Below are positions 46,798-54,148 of a stretch of DNA of 64,000 nucleotides, piece after piece. Numbering within the stretch: position 1 is the stretch's first letter; the number at the start of each line of letters is the position of its first letter. This DNA is from Robiginitalea biformata HTCC2501 (GTDB taxonomy: Bacteria; Bacteroidota; Bacteroidia; Flavobacteriales; Flavobacteriaceae): contig NC_013222.1 of the NCBI RefSeq assembly GCF_000024125.1, positions 1,466,501 to 1,530,500 on the forward strand. The letters are read 5' to 3'. Under the pieces are notes generated by a model. The model did no database searches. It was given only the letters and a program-made list of their open reading frames with translations, and was not told where the DNA came from. Both the position numbers and the translations under genes were made by a program.

Positions 46798-48006
46798 CTA
46801 CGGGTACCGCAGGTATTTGGCGCGTATCGCCCGGAAGGCTTCCAGCCCGGGTTGCCAGGACGACCGTATTTCCTCCATTTGCATCCCGTTTTCGATTTGC
46901 CGCTGCAGCTCGGCAGTTCCCGCGTGGCGGGTAAAACCGCTGGTGAGGAAAAATTCCGATTCCGGATCCCGGTGTGTATAGGCTTCAATGAGCCATTCCA
47001 GGTTTACGGCGCGTGGCGGCTCCACGTTTCTCAGGTCCCTGCCGTGGCATAGCACCCCTTCGTGTTTCGGGTGGCTTGCGCCGGGGTTCGGCCGGGGCGT
47101 ATACGAAAAGGCAAAATGCCCGGGGTCCAGGTAGGGGGCCCCGAAAGCCTGGAACTGATGGTCGGTTCCCCGGCCGGCGTTTGCGGTGGTCCCCTCAAAC
47201 AAGCCCAGGCTGGGATACAGCATGGCGGCCTGCGTATTCGGGATATTCGGCGAGGGGGGGATGGGCAGTTCGTACGGGATGCTGCGCTGGTAATTTTGCA
47301 GGGGAATAACCGTCAGCTCGGCGCGGATGCCTCCTTCCAGCCAGCCTTCCGCATTGATCATTTCCGCGTATTCCCCAAGGGTCATCCCGTAGGCCAGGGG
47401 GATGGGGGTCATCCCCAGGAACCCTTTGTGTGCGTCTTCCATAATGGGCCCGTCCACAAAATTTGCATTCGGGTTGGGCCGGTCCAGTACCAACACGGGG
47501 ATGCCCGCTTCGGCGCAGGCCTCCATCACGAGCTGGAGGGTTGCGATGTAGGTGTAAAATCGCACGCCCAGGTCCTGGATGTCGAAGACTACCAGGTCCA
47601 GGCCTTCCAGGTGTTCCGGGCCGGGTTTCCGGTTGGTCCCGTAGAGGGAAATTATCGGCAGGCCTGTGCGGATATCCGTGCCGTCCTGTACGTGTTCCCC
47701 GGCATCCGCCTGACCCCTGAAACCGTGTTCCGGGGCAAATACGCGCCTGAGGTCCATCCCGGCTGCCAGGAGGGAATCGGCCAGGTGTACGGGCTCTTTC
47801 CCGTCCCGGAAGACGACGCTGGTCTGGTTGGCCACCAGGGCAATCCGCTTGCCCCGGAGCAATGGAAAATAGGCATCCGTCTGGTTGGCCCCCGTTACCG
47901 GGTCGTTGGCAGGGGTCCCGGCTTCGGCGGGTTGCCCGGTGGAACTTCCGCAGGCCGCCAGGCCCAGGAGAAGTGCAAATAGTGTATTTTTGAGGGTGGT
48001 TAACAC
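46798..48006 (-). CDS. namZ: NamZ-like exo-beta-N-acetylmuramidase (DUF1343), predicted lipoprotein
   Basis: 402 aa, GTG start at 48006 (MLTTLKNTLFALLLGLAACG); the signal peptide with its lipobox LAAC fixes this start. The DUF1343 motifs RIALVANQTSVV, FAPEHGFRGQADAGE, DLVVFDIQDLGVRFYTYIAT and VLDRPNPNAN are clear. NamZ enzymes release MurNAc from peptidoglycan fragments in cell-wall recycling. The start lies 9 bp from the TTG of the divergent FtsX-type permease. Confidence 0.9.
   Translation of the reverse strand: MLTTLKNTLFALLLGLAACGSSTGQPAEAGTPANDPVTGANQTDAYFPLLRGKRIALVANQTSVVFRDGKEPVHLADSLLAAGMDLRRVFAPEHGFRGQADAGEHVQDGTDIRTGLPIISLYGTNRKPGPEHLEGLDLVVFDIQDLGVRFYTYIATLQLVMEACAEAGIPVLVLDRPNPNANFVDGPIMEDAHKGFLGMTPIPLAYGMTLGEYAEMINAEGWLEGGIRAELTVIPLQNYQRSIPYELPIPPSPNIPNTQAAMLYPSLGLFEGTTANAGRGTDHQFQAFGAPYLDPGHFAFSYTPRPNPGASHPKHEGVLCHGRDLRNVEPPRAVNLEWLIEAYTHRDPESEFFLTSGFTRHAGTAELQRQIENGMQMEEIRSSWQPGLEAFRAIRAKYLRYP
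47985..47992 (+). promoter_or_regulatory. -7 box inside namZ, driving the divergent permease gene
   Basis: TATTTTTG, full match to TAnnTTTG on the plus strand, within the signal-peptide codons of the minus-strand namZ gene and 23 nt before the TTG at 48016. It is the only plausible promoter position, as only 9 bp separate the two genes. Confidence 0.5.
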
Positions 48007-48015
48007 AGGCAGGGA

Positions 48016-49257
48016 TTGAATTTAGAATTATACATCGCAAGGCGGCTGATCGGCAGCAAGGAGGATAAAAGTACTATTTCCGCCCCAATCATTAAAATAG
48101 CTATTGCCGCCATCGCTTTGGGCCTCTTGATGATGTTGGTTGCCCTGGCCACCGGCGTGGGGCTCAAATACAAGATCCGCGAAAAGGTATCCGCCTTTAA
48201 CGGCCACATCCAGATCTACAATTTTGACAACAATGTGTCCCAGGTCTCCGTGGTGCCCATCGCCCGCGACCAGGAATTCTATCCGGATTTCAACCTGACC
48301 GACGGGGTGCGCCATATCCAGGCGGTGGCTACCAAGGCCGGGATCATCCGGACGGAAGACACCTTTGAGGGGATCATCGCCAAAGGGGTGGGGCCGGATT
48401 ACGACTGGACGGCCTTCCGGGATTTCCTGGTGGCCGGGGAACTGCCCGATTACAGCGGGGAACTCGGGGAGGAGGTGCTGGTTTCCCGCCTGCTGGCCAA
48501 CCGGTTGCAGCTTCAGGTGGGCAGCGAATTCAACAGCCTGTTCCTCAAGGACGAGGATCCGTCCCGCGTTCCCAACCGGAGGCGGTTCCGGGTGGCGGGG
48601 ATCTTTGACAGCGGCTTCGAGGAGTTCGACGGCACCTACGTATTTACGGATATCCGGCACATCCAGCGGATGTATGGGTGGGAACCCGGGGAGATCGGGA
48701 ATTTCGAGATTTTCCTGGACGATTTTGACGCCATCGGGGAAAAGAGCGCGGAAATCTATGGGAAGACCCTTTCCAGCCTGGACACCCAGACGATTATCGA
48801 TAAGTACTACCAGATCTTTGAGTGGATCGGGCTGTTCGACTTCAACATCGCCCTGATTATCGGGATCATGATTTTGGTGGGAGGCATCAATATGATCACC
48901 GCCCTGCTGGTCCTGATCCTGGAGCGCACCCCGATGATCGGCATCCTCAAGGCACTCGGCGCCCGGGACTGGAGCATCCGCAAGGTGTTCCTCTACAACG
49001 CGGCCTACCTGATCGGTATCGGCCTGCTCTGGGGCAATGGCCTGGGCCTGGCGCTGCTGGCCGTGCAGCACCGTTTCCGGATTTTTGAGTTCCCCAACCC
49101 CGAGGAATATTATATTGACTATATCCCGGTTTATATGGACCTCCCAACGATTTTGTTGCTCAACCTCGGGGTGCTGCTGCTCTGCCTGCTCATGCTGCTG
49201 TTGCCGTCCTATATCATCACCCGCATCAGCCCGGTCCGGGCAATTCAATTCGATTGA
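48016..49257 (+). CDS. FtsX/LolC-type ABC transporter permease
   Basis: 413 aa, TTG start at 48016 (MNLELYIARRLIGSKEDKST). One N-terminal transmembrane helix (about 25-50), a large periplasmic domain (about 60-270) and three C-terminal helices (about 275-405), with the FtsX-like segment ALLVLILERTPMIGILKALG. This is the layout of lipoprotein-releasing (LolC/E) and MacB permeases. No ATPase gene is adjacent, as is common in Bacteroidetes; the partner must be elsewhere. Confidence 0.88.
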   Translation: MNLELYIARRLIGSKEDKSTISAPIIKIAIAAIALGLLMMLVALATGVGLKYKIREKVSAFNGHIQIYNFDNNVSQVSVVPIARDQEFYPDFNLTDGVRHIQAVATKAGIIRTEDTFEGIIAKGVGPDYDWTAFRDFLVAGELPDYSGELGEEVLVSRLLANRLQLQVGSEFNSLFLKDEDPSRVPNRRRFRVAGIFDSGFEEFDGTYVFTDIRHIQRMYGWEPGEIGNFEIFLDDFDAIGEKSAEIYGKTLSSLDTQTIIDKYYQIFEWIGLFDFNIALIIGIMILVGGINMITALLVLILERTPMIGILKALGARDWSIRKVFLYNAAYLIGIGLLWGNGLGLALLAVQHRFRIFEFPNPEEYYIDYIPVYMDLPTILLLNLGVLLLCLLMLLLPSYIITRISPVRAIQFD

Positions 49258-49304
49258 CATCCTTCCCGGTTCGCTTCGGCCTGTGCTATTCCTTTTGGCC
49301 TGCC

Positions 49305-49312
49305 TATATTTG
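49305..49312 (+). promoter_or_regulatory. Bacteroidetes -7 box next to the cysM start
   Basis: TATATTTG, full match to TAnnTTTG, ends 6 nt before the ATG at 49319. As for queE, the spacing implies a leaderless or nearly leaderless transcript. Confidence 0.55.
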
Positions 49313-49318
49313 CCTGTA

Positions 49319-50326
49319 ATGGAATACGCCTCGAATATCCTCGGGACCATCGGGAACACCCCCCTGGTCCGAATCAACCGGATCACCAGCGATTTACCCT
49401 GCCTGGTCCTCGCCAAATACGAAACCTTCAACCCCGGGAATTCCGTCAAGGACCGGATGGCACTGAAGATGGTTGAAGATGCCGAGGCCGACGGCTTGCT
49501 AAGCCCGGGCGGCACGATTGTGGAAGGGACCTCCGGGAATACCGGTATGGGGCTCGCCCTGGCAGCAATTGTCAGGGGTTACCGGATGATATGCGTAATC
49601 AGTGACAAGCAATCCCGGGAGAAAATCGATATCCTCCGCGCGGTGGGGTGCGAGGTGCATATCTGCCCGACGGATGTCGCCCCGGAGGACCCGAGAAGTT
49701 ATTATTCCACGGCGCGACGGCTGGCGGAGGAGATCCCCGGCGCCTGGTATGTAAACCAATACGACAACCCGGGGAATACCCGCGCCCATTACGAGAGTAC
49801 CGGGCCGGAAATCTGGCAGCAGACCGACGGCAGGGTGACGCATTTTGTGGTCGGCGTGGGTACCGGCGGCACGATTTCCGGGGTGGGGCGCTACCTGAAA
49901 GAGCAGAATCCCGACATCCGCATCTGGGGGGTGGACACCTACGGGTCTGTGTTTAAGAAATACCATGAAACCGGCATTTTTGACCCGGACGAGATCTACC
50001 CGTATGTGACCGAGGGCATCGGGGAGGACATCCTGCCGGAGAATGTGGACTTTGAGATCATCGACGGCTTTACCAAAGTCACCGACCGGGATGCGGCCCT
50101 GTATACCCGGCGCCTGGCCCGGGAGGAGGGTATGTTCCTGGGCAATTCGGCCGGGGCCGCTGTGAAAGGCGTGCTGCAGCTCGCGGAACATTTTGGCCCG
50201 GAAGACGTGGTGGTGGTATTGTTCCACGACCACGGCAGCCGGTATGTAAATAAAATATACAACGACCAGTGGATGCGGGACCAGGGTTTTCTGGACCCGG
50301 AATCCGGCCCACCGGTAAAGGAATAG
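49319..50326 (+). CDS. cysM: PLP-dependent cysteine synthase
   Basis: 335 aa, fold-type II PLP enzyme. The start is the ATG at 49319 (MEYASNILGTIGNTPLVRIN); the reading frame is open further upstream only within the permease gene. The PLP lysine is Lys44 in NPGNSVKDRMALK, with the substrate loop EGTSGNTGMGLALAA and the phosphate-binding VGTGGTISGVGRYL. It makes cysteine (or cystathionine, as the two families are close) from O-acetylserine and sulfide. Symbol assigned by family, not by proof of CysM versus CysK. Confidence 0.88.
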   Translation: MEYASNILGTIGNTPLVRINRITSDLPCLVLAKYETFNPGNSVKDRMALKMVEDAEADGLLSPGGTIVEGTSGNTGMGLALAAIVRGYRMICVISDKQSREKIDILRAVGCEVHICPTDVAPEDPRSYYSTARRLAEEIPGAWYVNQYDNPGNTRAHYESTGPEIWQQTDGRVTHFVVGVGTGGTISGVGRYLKEQNPDIRIWGVDTYGSVFKKYHETGIFDPDEIYPYVTEGIGEDILPENVDFEIIDGFTKVTDRDAALYTRRLAREEGMFLGNSAGAAVKGVLQLAEHFGPEDVVVVLFHDHGSRYVNKIYNDQWMRDQGFLDPESGPPVKE

Positions 50327-50436
50327 TCCATCGTGGGCGGGTGTGCACTGTTCAGAGAGGAATCGATAGAAAGGCACATTAATTATTATGAGAGGCAAGG
50401 AGCTTCGACGCCTTTGCAATTCGATACGCAGAATTT

Positions 50437-51354
50437 ATGACCCCGAAAAATTCGCCTGACAACCATGCATCAAAAAACAACAAAACATCCAATAAAGGTC
50501 CTGATTTCATAGGGGTTGGTCCGGAAAAGACCGGAACGACCTGGATATATAAGCACCTGAATACGCATCCGGAAACCCGGTGCACCCCGGTTAAGGAGCT
50601 TCGCTATTTCTGGGAAAACCTGGCGTTTCCGGGCGAAAGTTTCCTGCACCGGCTTTTGCACCGGAAGAGCTGGCACAACCCCCAGTATCGCGCGTATTTC
50701 AGGCAACGATTCAGGACTTACCTCAGACAGCCGGGAACTTTAAGGGATACCCGGCGATTGGCCTGGGACTTGAAATACCTTTTTGCCAGGCACGACGACA
50801 ACTGGTACCTGTCCAGCTTTGATAACACCCCGGGGTGCATCTCCGGCGAGGTGAGCCCCCAGTACTTTTTCCTCCCCGAAGCGGAAGTTGCCCGTATCTG
50901 TGAGTTGCTCCCGGACACCAAATTCATTATTTCCCTTAGATACCCCCCGGAATGGGCGTGGTCGTTTGCCCGGATGATGGTCCGCATCCGGGAGATTGAG
51001 AACAGTGAGGAGGCGATAGAGGGTTTTATCCGGGAACTGAAAGAGGAAAAGTCCTTCGCAAAGAGCCTGCAGATCTGGAAAAAGTACGTGCCGGAGGATC
51101 GGTTAAAAATTGTTTATTTTGACCAGCTCCGCGATCAACCGCAGGAGCTCTTTAATGAGATTTGCGACTTTTTGGGCATTCAACCCATGACCAAGGAACT
51201 CGCCCAATTCAAGGCAGCGGTCAACAAGGGAAAGAAAAGGGAAATACCCGATCGGTTCCGGACGATGCTCGCCAAGGGCTGGCAGGATGAGATTGCTGCG
51301 TTGGACCGGGCCCTGCCGGATTTGCCGGAAGCCTGGCGGACCCGTAAATTCTGA
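50437..51354 (+). CDS. PAPS-dependent sulfotransferase domain protein
   Basis: 305 aa. The 5'-phosphosulfate-binding loop is FIGVGPEKTGTTWIYKHL (near residue 25), and the 3'-phosphate-binding segment is KFIISLRYPPEWAWSFARMM. No signal peptide, so it is cytoplasmic or membrane-associated. It probably sulfates a polysaccharide or small acceptor; the target is unknown. No PAPS-synthesis gene is next to it. The next gene starts 58 nt downstream. Confidence 0.88.
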   Translation: MTPKNSPDNHASKNNKTSNKGPDFIGVGPEKTGTTWIYKHLNTHPETRCTPVKELRYFWENLAFPGESFLHRLLHRKSWHNPQYRAYFRQRFRTYLRQPGTLRDTRRLAWDLKYLFARHDDNWYLSSFDNTPGCISGEVSPQYFFLPEAEVARICELLPDTKFIISLRYPPEWAWSFARMMVRIREIENSEEAIEGFIRELKEEKSFAKSLQIWKKYVPEDRLKIVYFDQLRDQPQELFNEICDFLGIQPMTKELAQFKAAVNKGKKREIPDRFRTMLAKGWQDEIAALDRALPDLPEAWRTRKF

Positions 51355-51412
51355 TCGTGCCATCTGCGCGGATGGACGACGGATACGCAAAGAGAACAAA
51401 GAAAAACCCGAT

Positions 51413-52210
51413 ATGAAGCAAGAGTATACAAGCCAGGCGGAATTGATCAACGGCGACCTGCGGGTCCGGGTCGAAGCTGGAGAACTCCGGAGTTTCCGGC
51501 GGGGAGACAGGGAGTATATGCACGATCCTTCCGAACCCGGATGGGGCCACTCGGACACCGAAATGTTCCCGGTGATCGGCCCGACGGCGGAAGCGGCCTA
51601 CCGCGTGCAGGTGCCCCGGGGAAATGCGATCCAGGACCAGCACGGTTTGCTCCGGGAACTGGCTTATTCCTGTACGGTCCGGGAAAAGGACCGGGCCGTG
51701 TTTGTCAGGGAATACAAAGCGGGAACCCCGGTGGCGAATTCCAAGTATCCCGGCCGGTCAACAGCCCGGCTACTGATCTGGCCTTTTTCGTTCCGGGTTG
51801 AAAAACATTTTCAGTTGGGCCCTGGTTCCCTGGAAATCACCTTTCGGGTGGAGGGGGAGAAAGACATGCCGTACATGTTCGGTTACCACCCGGCTTTCCG
51901 GCTGGGGGGGGAGGGGTCCCTGGAGGCGTGCGGCCGGGAATTCGAACTATCGGAAATCCTCGCAGCCGGCGACCGTGCACTGGAAGTTCCCGCCTGCGAA
52001 ACGGTGTTCCTGGGAGGCGATACGCCGCTGCGCATCCACACGGCCGGATTCGGGAATTTTATGCTCTGGTCGCCGGACCCCGGGATGGTATGCGTGGAAC
52101 CCATCACCTATTACCCGTATACACACGGTCCTGCCCGCCTTCACGAGGGGTTTCGCTTCCTCGACTCCAAAAAAGCGGAGTTTTCGGTACGGCTCCAGCC
52201 TGCAGGTTAG
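51413..52210 (+). CDS. Aldose 1-epimerase (galactose mutarotase) family protein
   Basis: 265 aa from the ATG at 51413 (MKQEYTSQAELINGDLRVRV). The beta-sandwich mutarotase fold is suggested by FPVIGPTAEAAYRVQV, QDQHGLLRELAY and the YMFGYHPAFRLGGEG segment with the conserved His. It resembles the subfamily that acts on sugar phosphates or unusual sugars; substrate not known. Confidence 0.85.
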   Translation: MKQEYTSQAELINGDLRVRVEAGELRSFRRGDREYMHDPSEPGWGHSDTEMFPVIGPTAEAAYRVQVPRGNAIQDQHGLLRELAYSCTVREKDRAVFVREYKAGTPVANSKYPGRSTARLLIWPFSFRVEKHFQLGPGSLEITFRVEGEKDMPYMFGYHPAFRLGGEGSLEACGREFELSEILAAGDRALEVPACETVFLGGDTPLRIHTAGFGNFMLWSPDPGMVCVEPITYYPYTHGPARLHEGFRFLDSKKAEFSVRLQPAG

Positions 52211-52271
52211 GCCTGTCTGGCCCCCTGAAATCCGCTTAAATTCGTACTTTTATTCGACAGAACCCTTCATC

Positions 52272-53687
52272 ATGAAAATTGAACAAATCTATACCGGGTG
52301 CCTCGCCCAGGGGGCGTATTACATCGAAAGCGAAGGGGAGGCGGCGATCATCGACCCGCTCCGTGAGGTTGGCCCCTACCTGAGGCGGGCAAAATCCGAC
52401 AAGGCGGAGATCAAATATATATTCGAAACGCATTTCCATGCGGATTTTGTCAGCGGGCACCTGACGCTGTCGCGGGAAACCGGGGCACCGATCATCTACG
52501 GCCCCCTGGCCAACCCGTCCTTCGACGCGGTGATAGCGAAAGACGGGCAGGTTTTCCGGTTGGGCAAGGTAGCCTTTGAGGTGTTGCATACCCCGGGGCA
52601 TACCATGGAAAGCACCACCTACCTGCTGCGCGACCCGGAAGGGAAGCCCCATGCAATATTTTCCGGCGACACGCTGTTCCTCGGCGACGTAGGCCGCCCG
52701 GATTTGGCCCAGAAGGCTGCCGACCTGACCCAGGAGGAACTGGCTGGCACCCTGTACGACAGCCTGCGCAATAAAATAATGCCCCTGCCCGATGAGGTGA
52801 TTGTCTACCCGGCCCACGGGGCGGGCTCGGCCTGCGGGAAGAACATGATGAAGGAAACCGTCGATACGCTGGGGAACCAGAAAAAGGTGAATTATGCACT
52901 CCGGGCAGACATGACCCGGGAGGAATTTATCGCCGAGGTGACGGAAGGGCTTGCGCCCCCGCCGGATTACTTCCCCCTGAACGTAAAAATGAACCGGGAA
53001 GGTTACGAGGACTTTGACCAGGTCCTCGCCCGCGGGACCCGCGCCCTGGAACCGGATGCCTTTGAAGCAGCTGCAGAAGAGACCGGGGCGATTGTCCTGG
53101 ACGTCCGCCACCAGGAAGATTTTGCCAGGGGCCACATCCCCCGTTCAATATTTATCGGCCTGAATGGCGATTTTGCCCCCTGGGTGGGTGCCCTGGTAGC
53201 CGATGTGGAACAGCCCATACTGTTAGTGACCCCGGAAGGGAAGGAGGAAGAGGCCGTCACCCGCCTGTCCCGGGTCGGTTTTGACAAAACGGTGGGTTAT
53301 TTAAAAGGCGGGTTTACCGCCTGGGAATCGGCGGGGAAGGAAATCGACCAGGTCAGGACCCGGCCGGCTTCCCGGATGGAATCCGAGATGGCCGAACAGC
53401 CTGGCCGGGTGTTCGATGTCCGGAAAGAAAGTGAATACGAGGCCGAACATCTGGAAGGCGCACAGAACACGCCCCTGGCCAGGATCAATGACTTCCTCCA
53501 GGAATTCCCGCAGGAGGAGGCCTTTTACGTGCATTGTGCAGGGGGGTACCGCTCGATGATTGCCGCCTCCATCCTGAAAAGCCGCGGATACCACAACCTT
53601 ACGGATATCGGTGGCGGGTTTAAGGCGATGAAAGAGAGCGGGCTGCCGGTAACAGCCTTCAGGTGCCCTTCCCAGACGGGAGAGTAA
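52272..53687 (+). CDS. Persulfide dioxygenase-type MBL protein fused to two rhodanese domains
   Basis: 471 aa from the ATG at 52272 (MKIEQIYTGCLAQGAYYIES). The N-terminal metallo-beta-lactamase domain (about 1-240) has THFHADFVSGH (His54, His56, Asp58, His63), HTPGHTMES, SGDTLFLGDVGRPD and YPAHGAGSACG, the ETHE1-like pattern for oxidising glutathione or other persulfides. Two rhodanese domains follow. The first (about 265-355) lacks the active cysteine (ILLVTPEGKEEE), and the second keeps it (Cys422 in FYVHCAGGYRS). It works in sulfide or thiosulfate handling. Confidence 0.92.
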   Translation: MKIEQIYTGCLAQGAYYIESEGEAAIIDPLREVGPYLRRAKSDKAEIKYIFETHFHADFVSGHLTLSRETGAPIIYGPLANPSFDAVIAKDGQVFRLGKVAFEVLHTPGHTMESTTYLLRDPEGKPHAIFSGDTLFLGDVGRPDLAQKAADLTQEELAGTLYDSLRNKIMPLPDEVIVYPAHGAGSACGKNMMKETVDTLGNQKKVNYALRADMTREEFIAEVTEGLAPPPDYFPLNVKMNREGYEDFDQVLARGTRALEPDAFEAAAEETGAIVLDVRHQEDFARGHIPRSIFIGLNGDFAPWVGALVADVEQPILLVTPEGKEEEAVTRLSRVGFDKTVGYLKGGFTAWESAGKEIDQVRTRPASRMESEMAEQPGRVFDVRKESEYEAEHLEGAQNTPLARINDFLQEFPQEEAFYVHCAGGYRSMIAASILKSRGYHNLTDIGGGFKAMKESGLPVTAFRCPSQTGE

Positions 53688-53783
53688 CCTGCGGTAGGGT
53701 CCGGATTCCGATACGCCATTACAGCACCTGTTTTGATCAGAAGGACGCATTTCCCCGTCGGAGATATGCCCTTTTTTTATATG

Positions 53784-53809
53784 TTAAGAAAATCACAAAA
53801 ATTTCTTAA
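53784..53809. promoter_or_regulatory. Perfect 8-bp inverted repeat upstream of two micro membrane-protein genes
   Basis: TTAAGAAA (53784-53791) and TTTCTTAA (53802-53809) are separated by 10 nt, in an AT-rich stretch unusual for this GC-rich region. A TAATTTTA box (one mismatch to TAnnTTTG) follows near 53830. This could be an operator or the end hairpin of the rhodanese transcript, since Ts and As surround it. Confidence 0.45.
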
Positions 53810-53857
53810 TAAAACGGGTGTAAATCCCTAATTTTAGCGAGAAACAGAAGACGCGAG

Positions 53858-54040
53858 ATGTTTAAAGAATTTTTGGAGCGGCTCGGGTGGATGAATATCG
53901 TGCTGCTCCTGATAGTGTTTTCGATTATTGTAGTTGCTGAAATCCGATACTTGCAGGGCCACATTCTGGAGGCTATTTTCATCGGTTTGTGGGCTCCAAC
54001 CATACTCGGATTTATGAATTACCTCAAATACAAAAAGTGA
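53858..54040 (+). CDS. Small membrane protein
   Basis: 60 aa (MFKEFLERLGWMNIVLLLIV...). Two hydrophobic helices (about 11-28 and 36-52) and a basic end (NYLKYKK). Not recognised beyond a general similarity to short flavobacterial membrane proteins. It is followed 2 nt later by a second, even smaller membrane protein, indicating a two-gene operon. Confidence 0.7.
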   Translation: MFKEFLERLGWMNIVLLLIVFSIIVVAEIRYLQGHILEAIFIGLWAPTILGFMNYLKYKK

Positions 54041-54042
54041 CC

Positions 54043-54147
54043 ATGGACCTCGTCCTTGTATATTCGATTTTTGTCGGCCTGGTCTTTATGGTCTGGTTGC
54101 TCTTTGTCATCCGGCAATTCCACAAGCTCCGGAATAAGAACAAGTAG
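54043..54147 (+). CDS. Micro membrane protein, 34 aa
   Basis: 34 aa, ATG at 54043, TAG at 54145-54147 (MDLVLVYSIFVGLVFMVWLL, ending in KLRNKNK). A single transmembrane helix with a basic cytoplasmic tail. The start is 2 nt after the stop codon of the preceding small membrane-protein gene and the stop codon lies beside the convergent nuclease gene. Coupling and clean codon use support it; the small size leaves doubt. Confidence 0.6.
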   Translation: MDLVLVYSIFVGLVFMVWLLFVIRQFHKLRNKNK

Positions 54148-54148
54148 T

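Noticed and set aside
48028..49515. 495-codon open frame on the minus strand
   Set aside because: Covers the FtsX-type permease and the start of cysM in antisense; no domain.
53693..53700. GGTAGGGT, resembling the ECF promoter element
   Set aside because: No GTTGTT follows at 11 nt and the downstream sequence does not match either of the two good copies.
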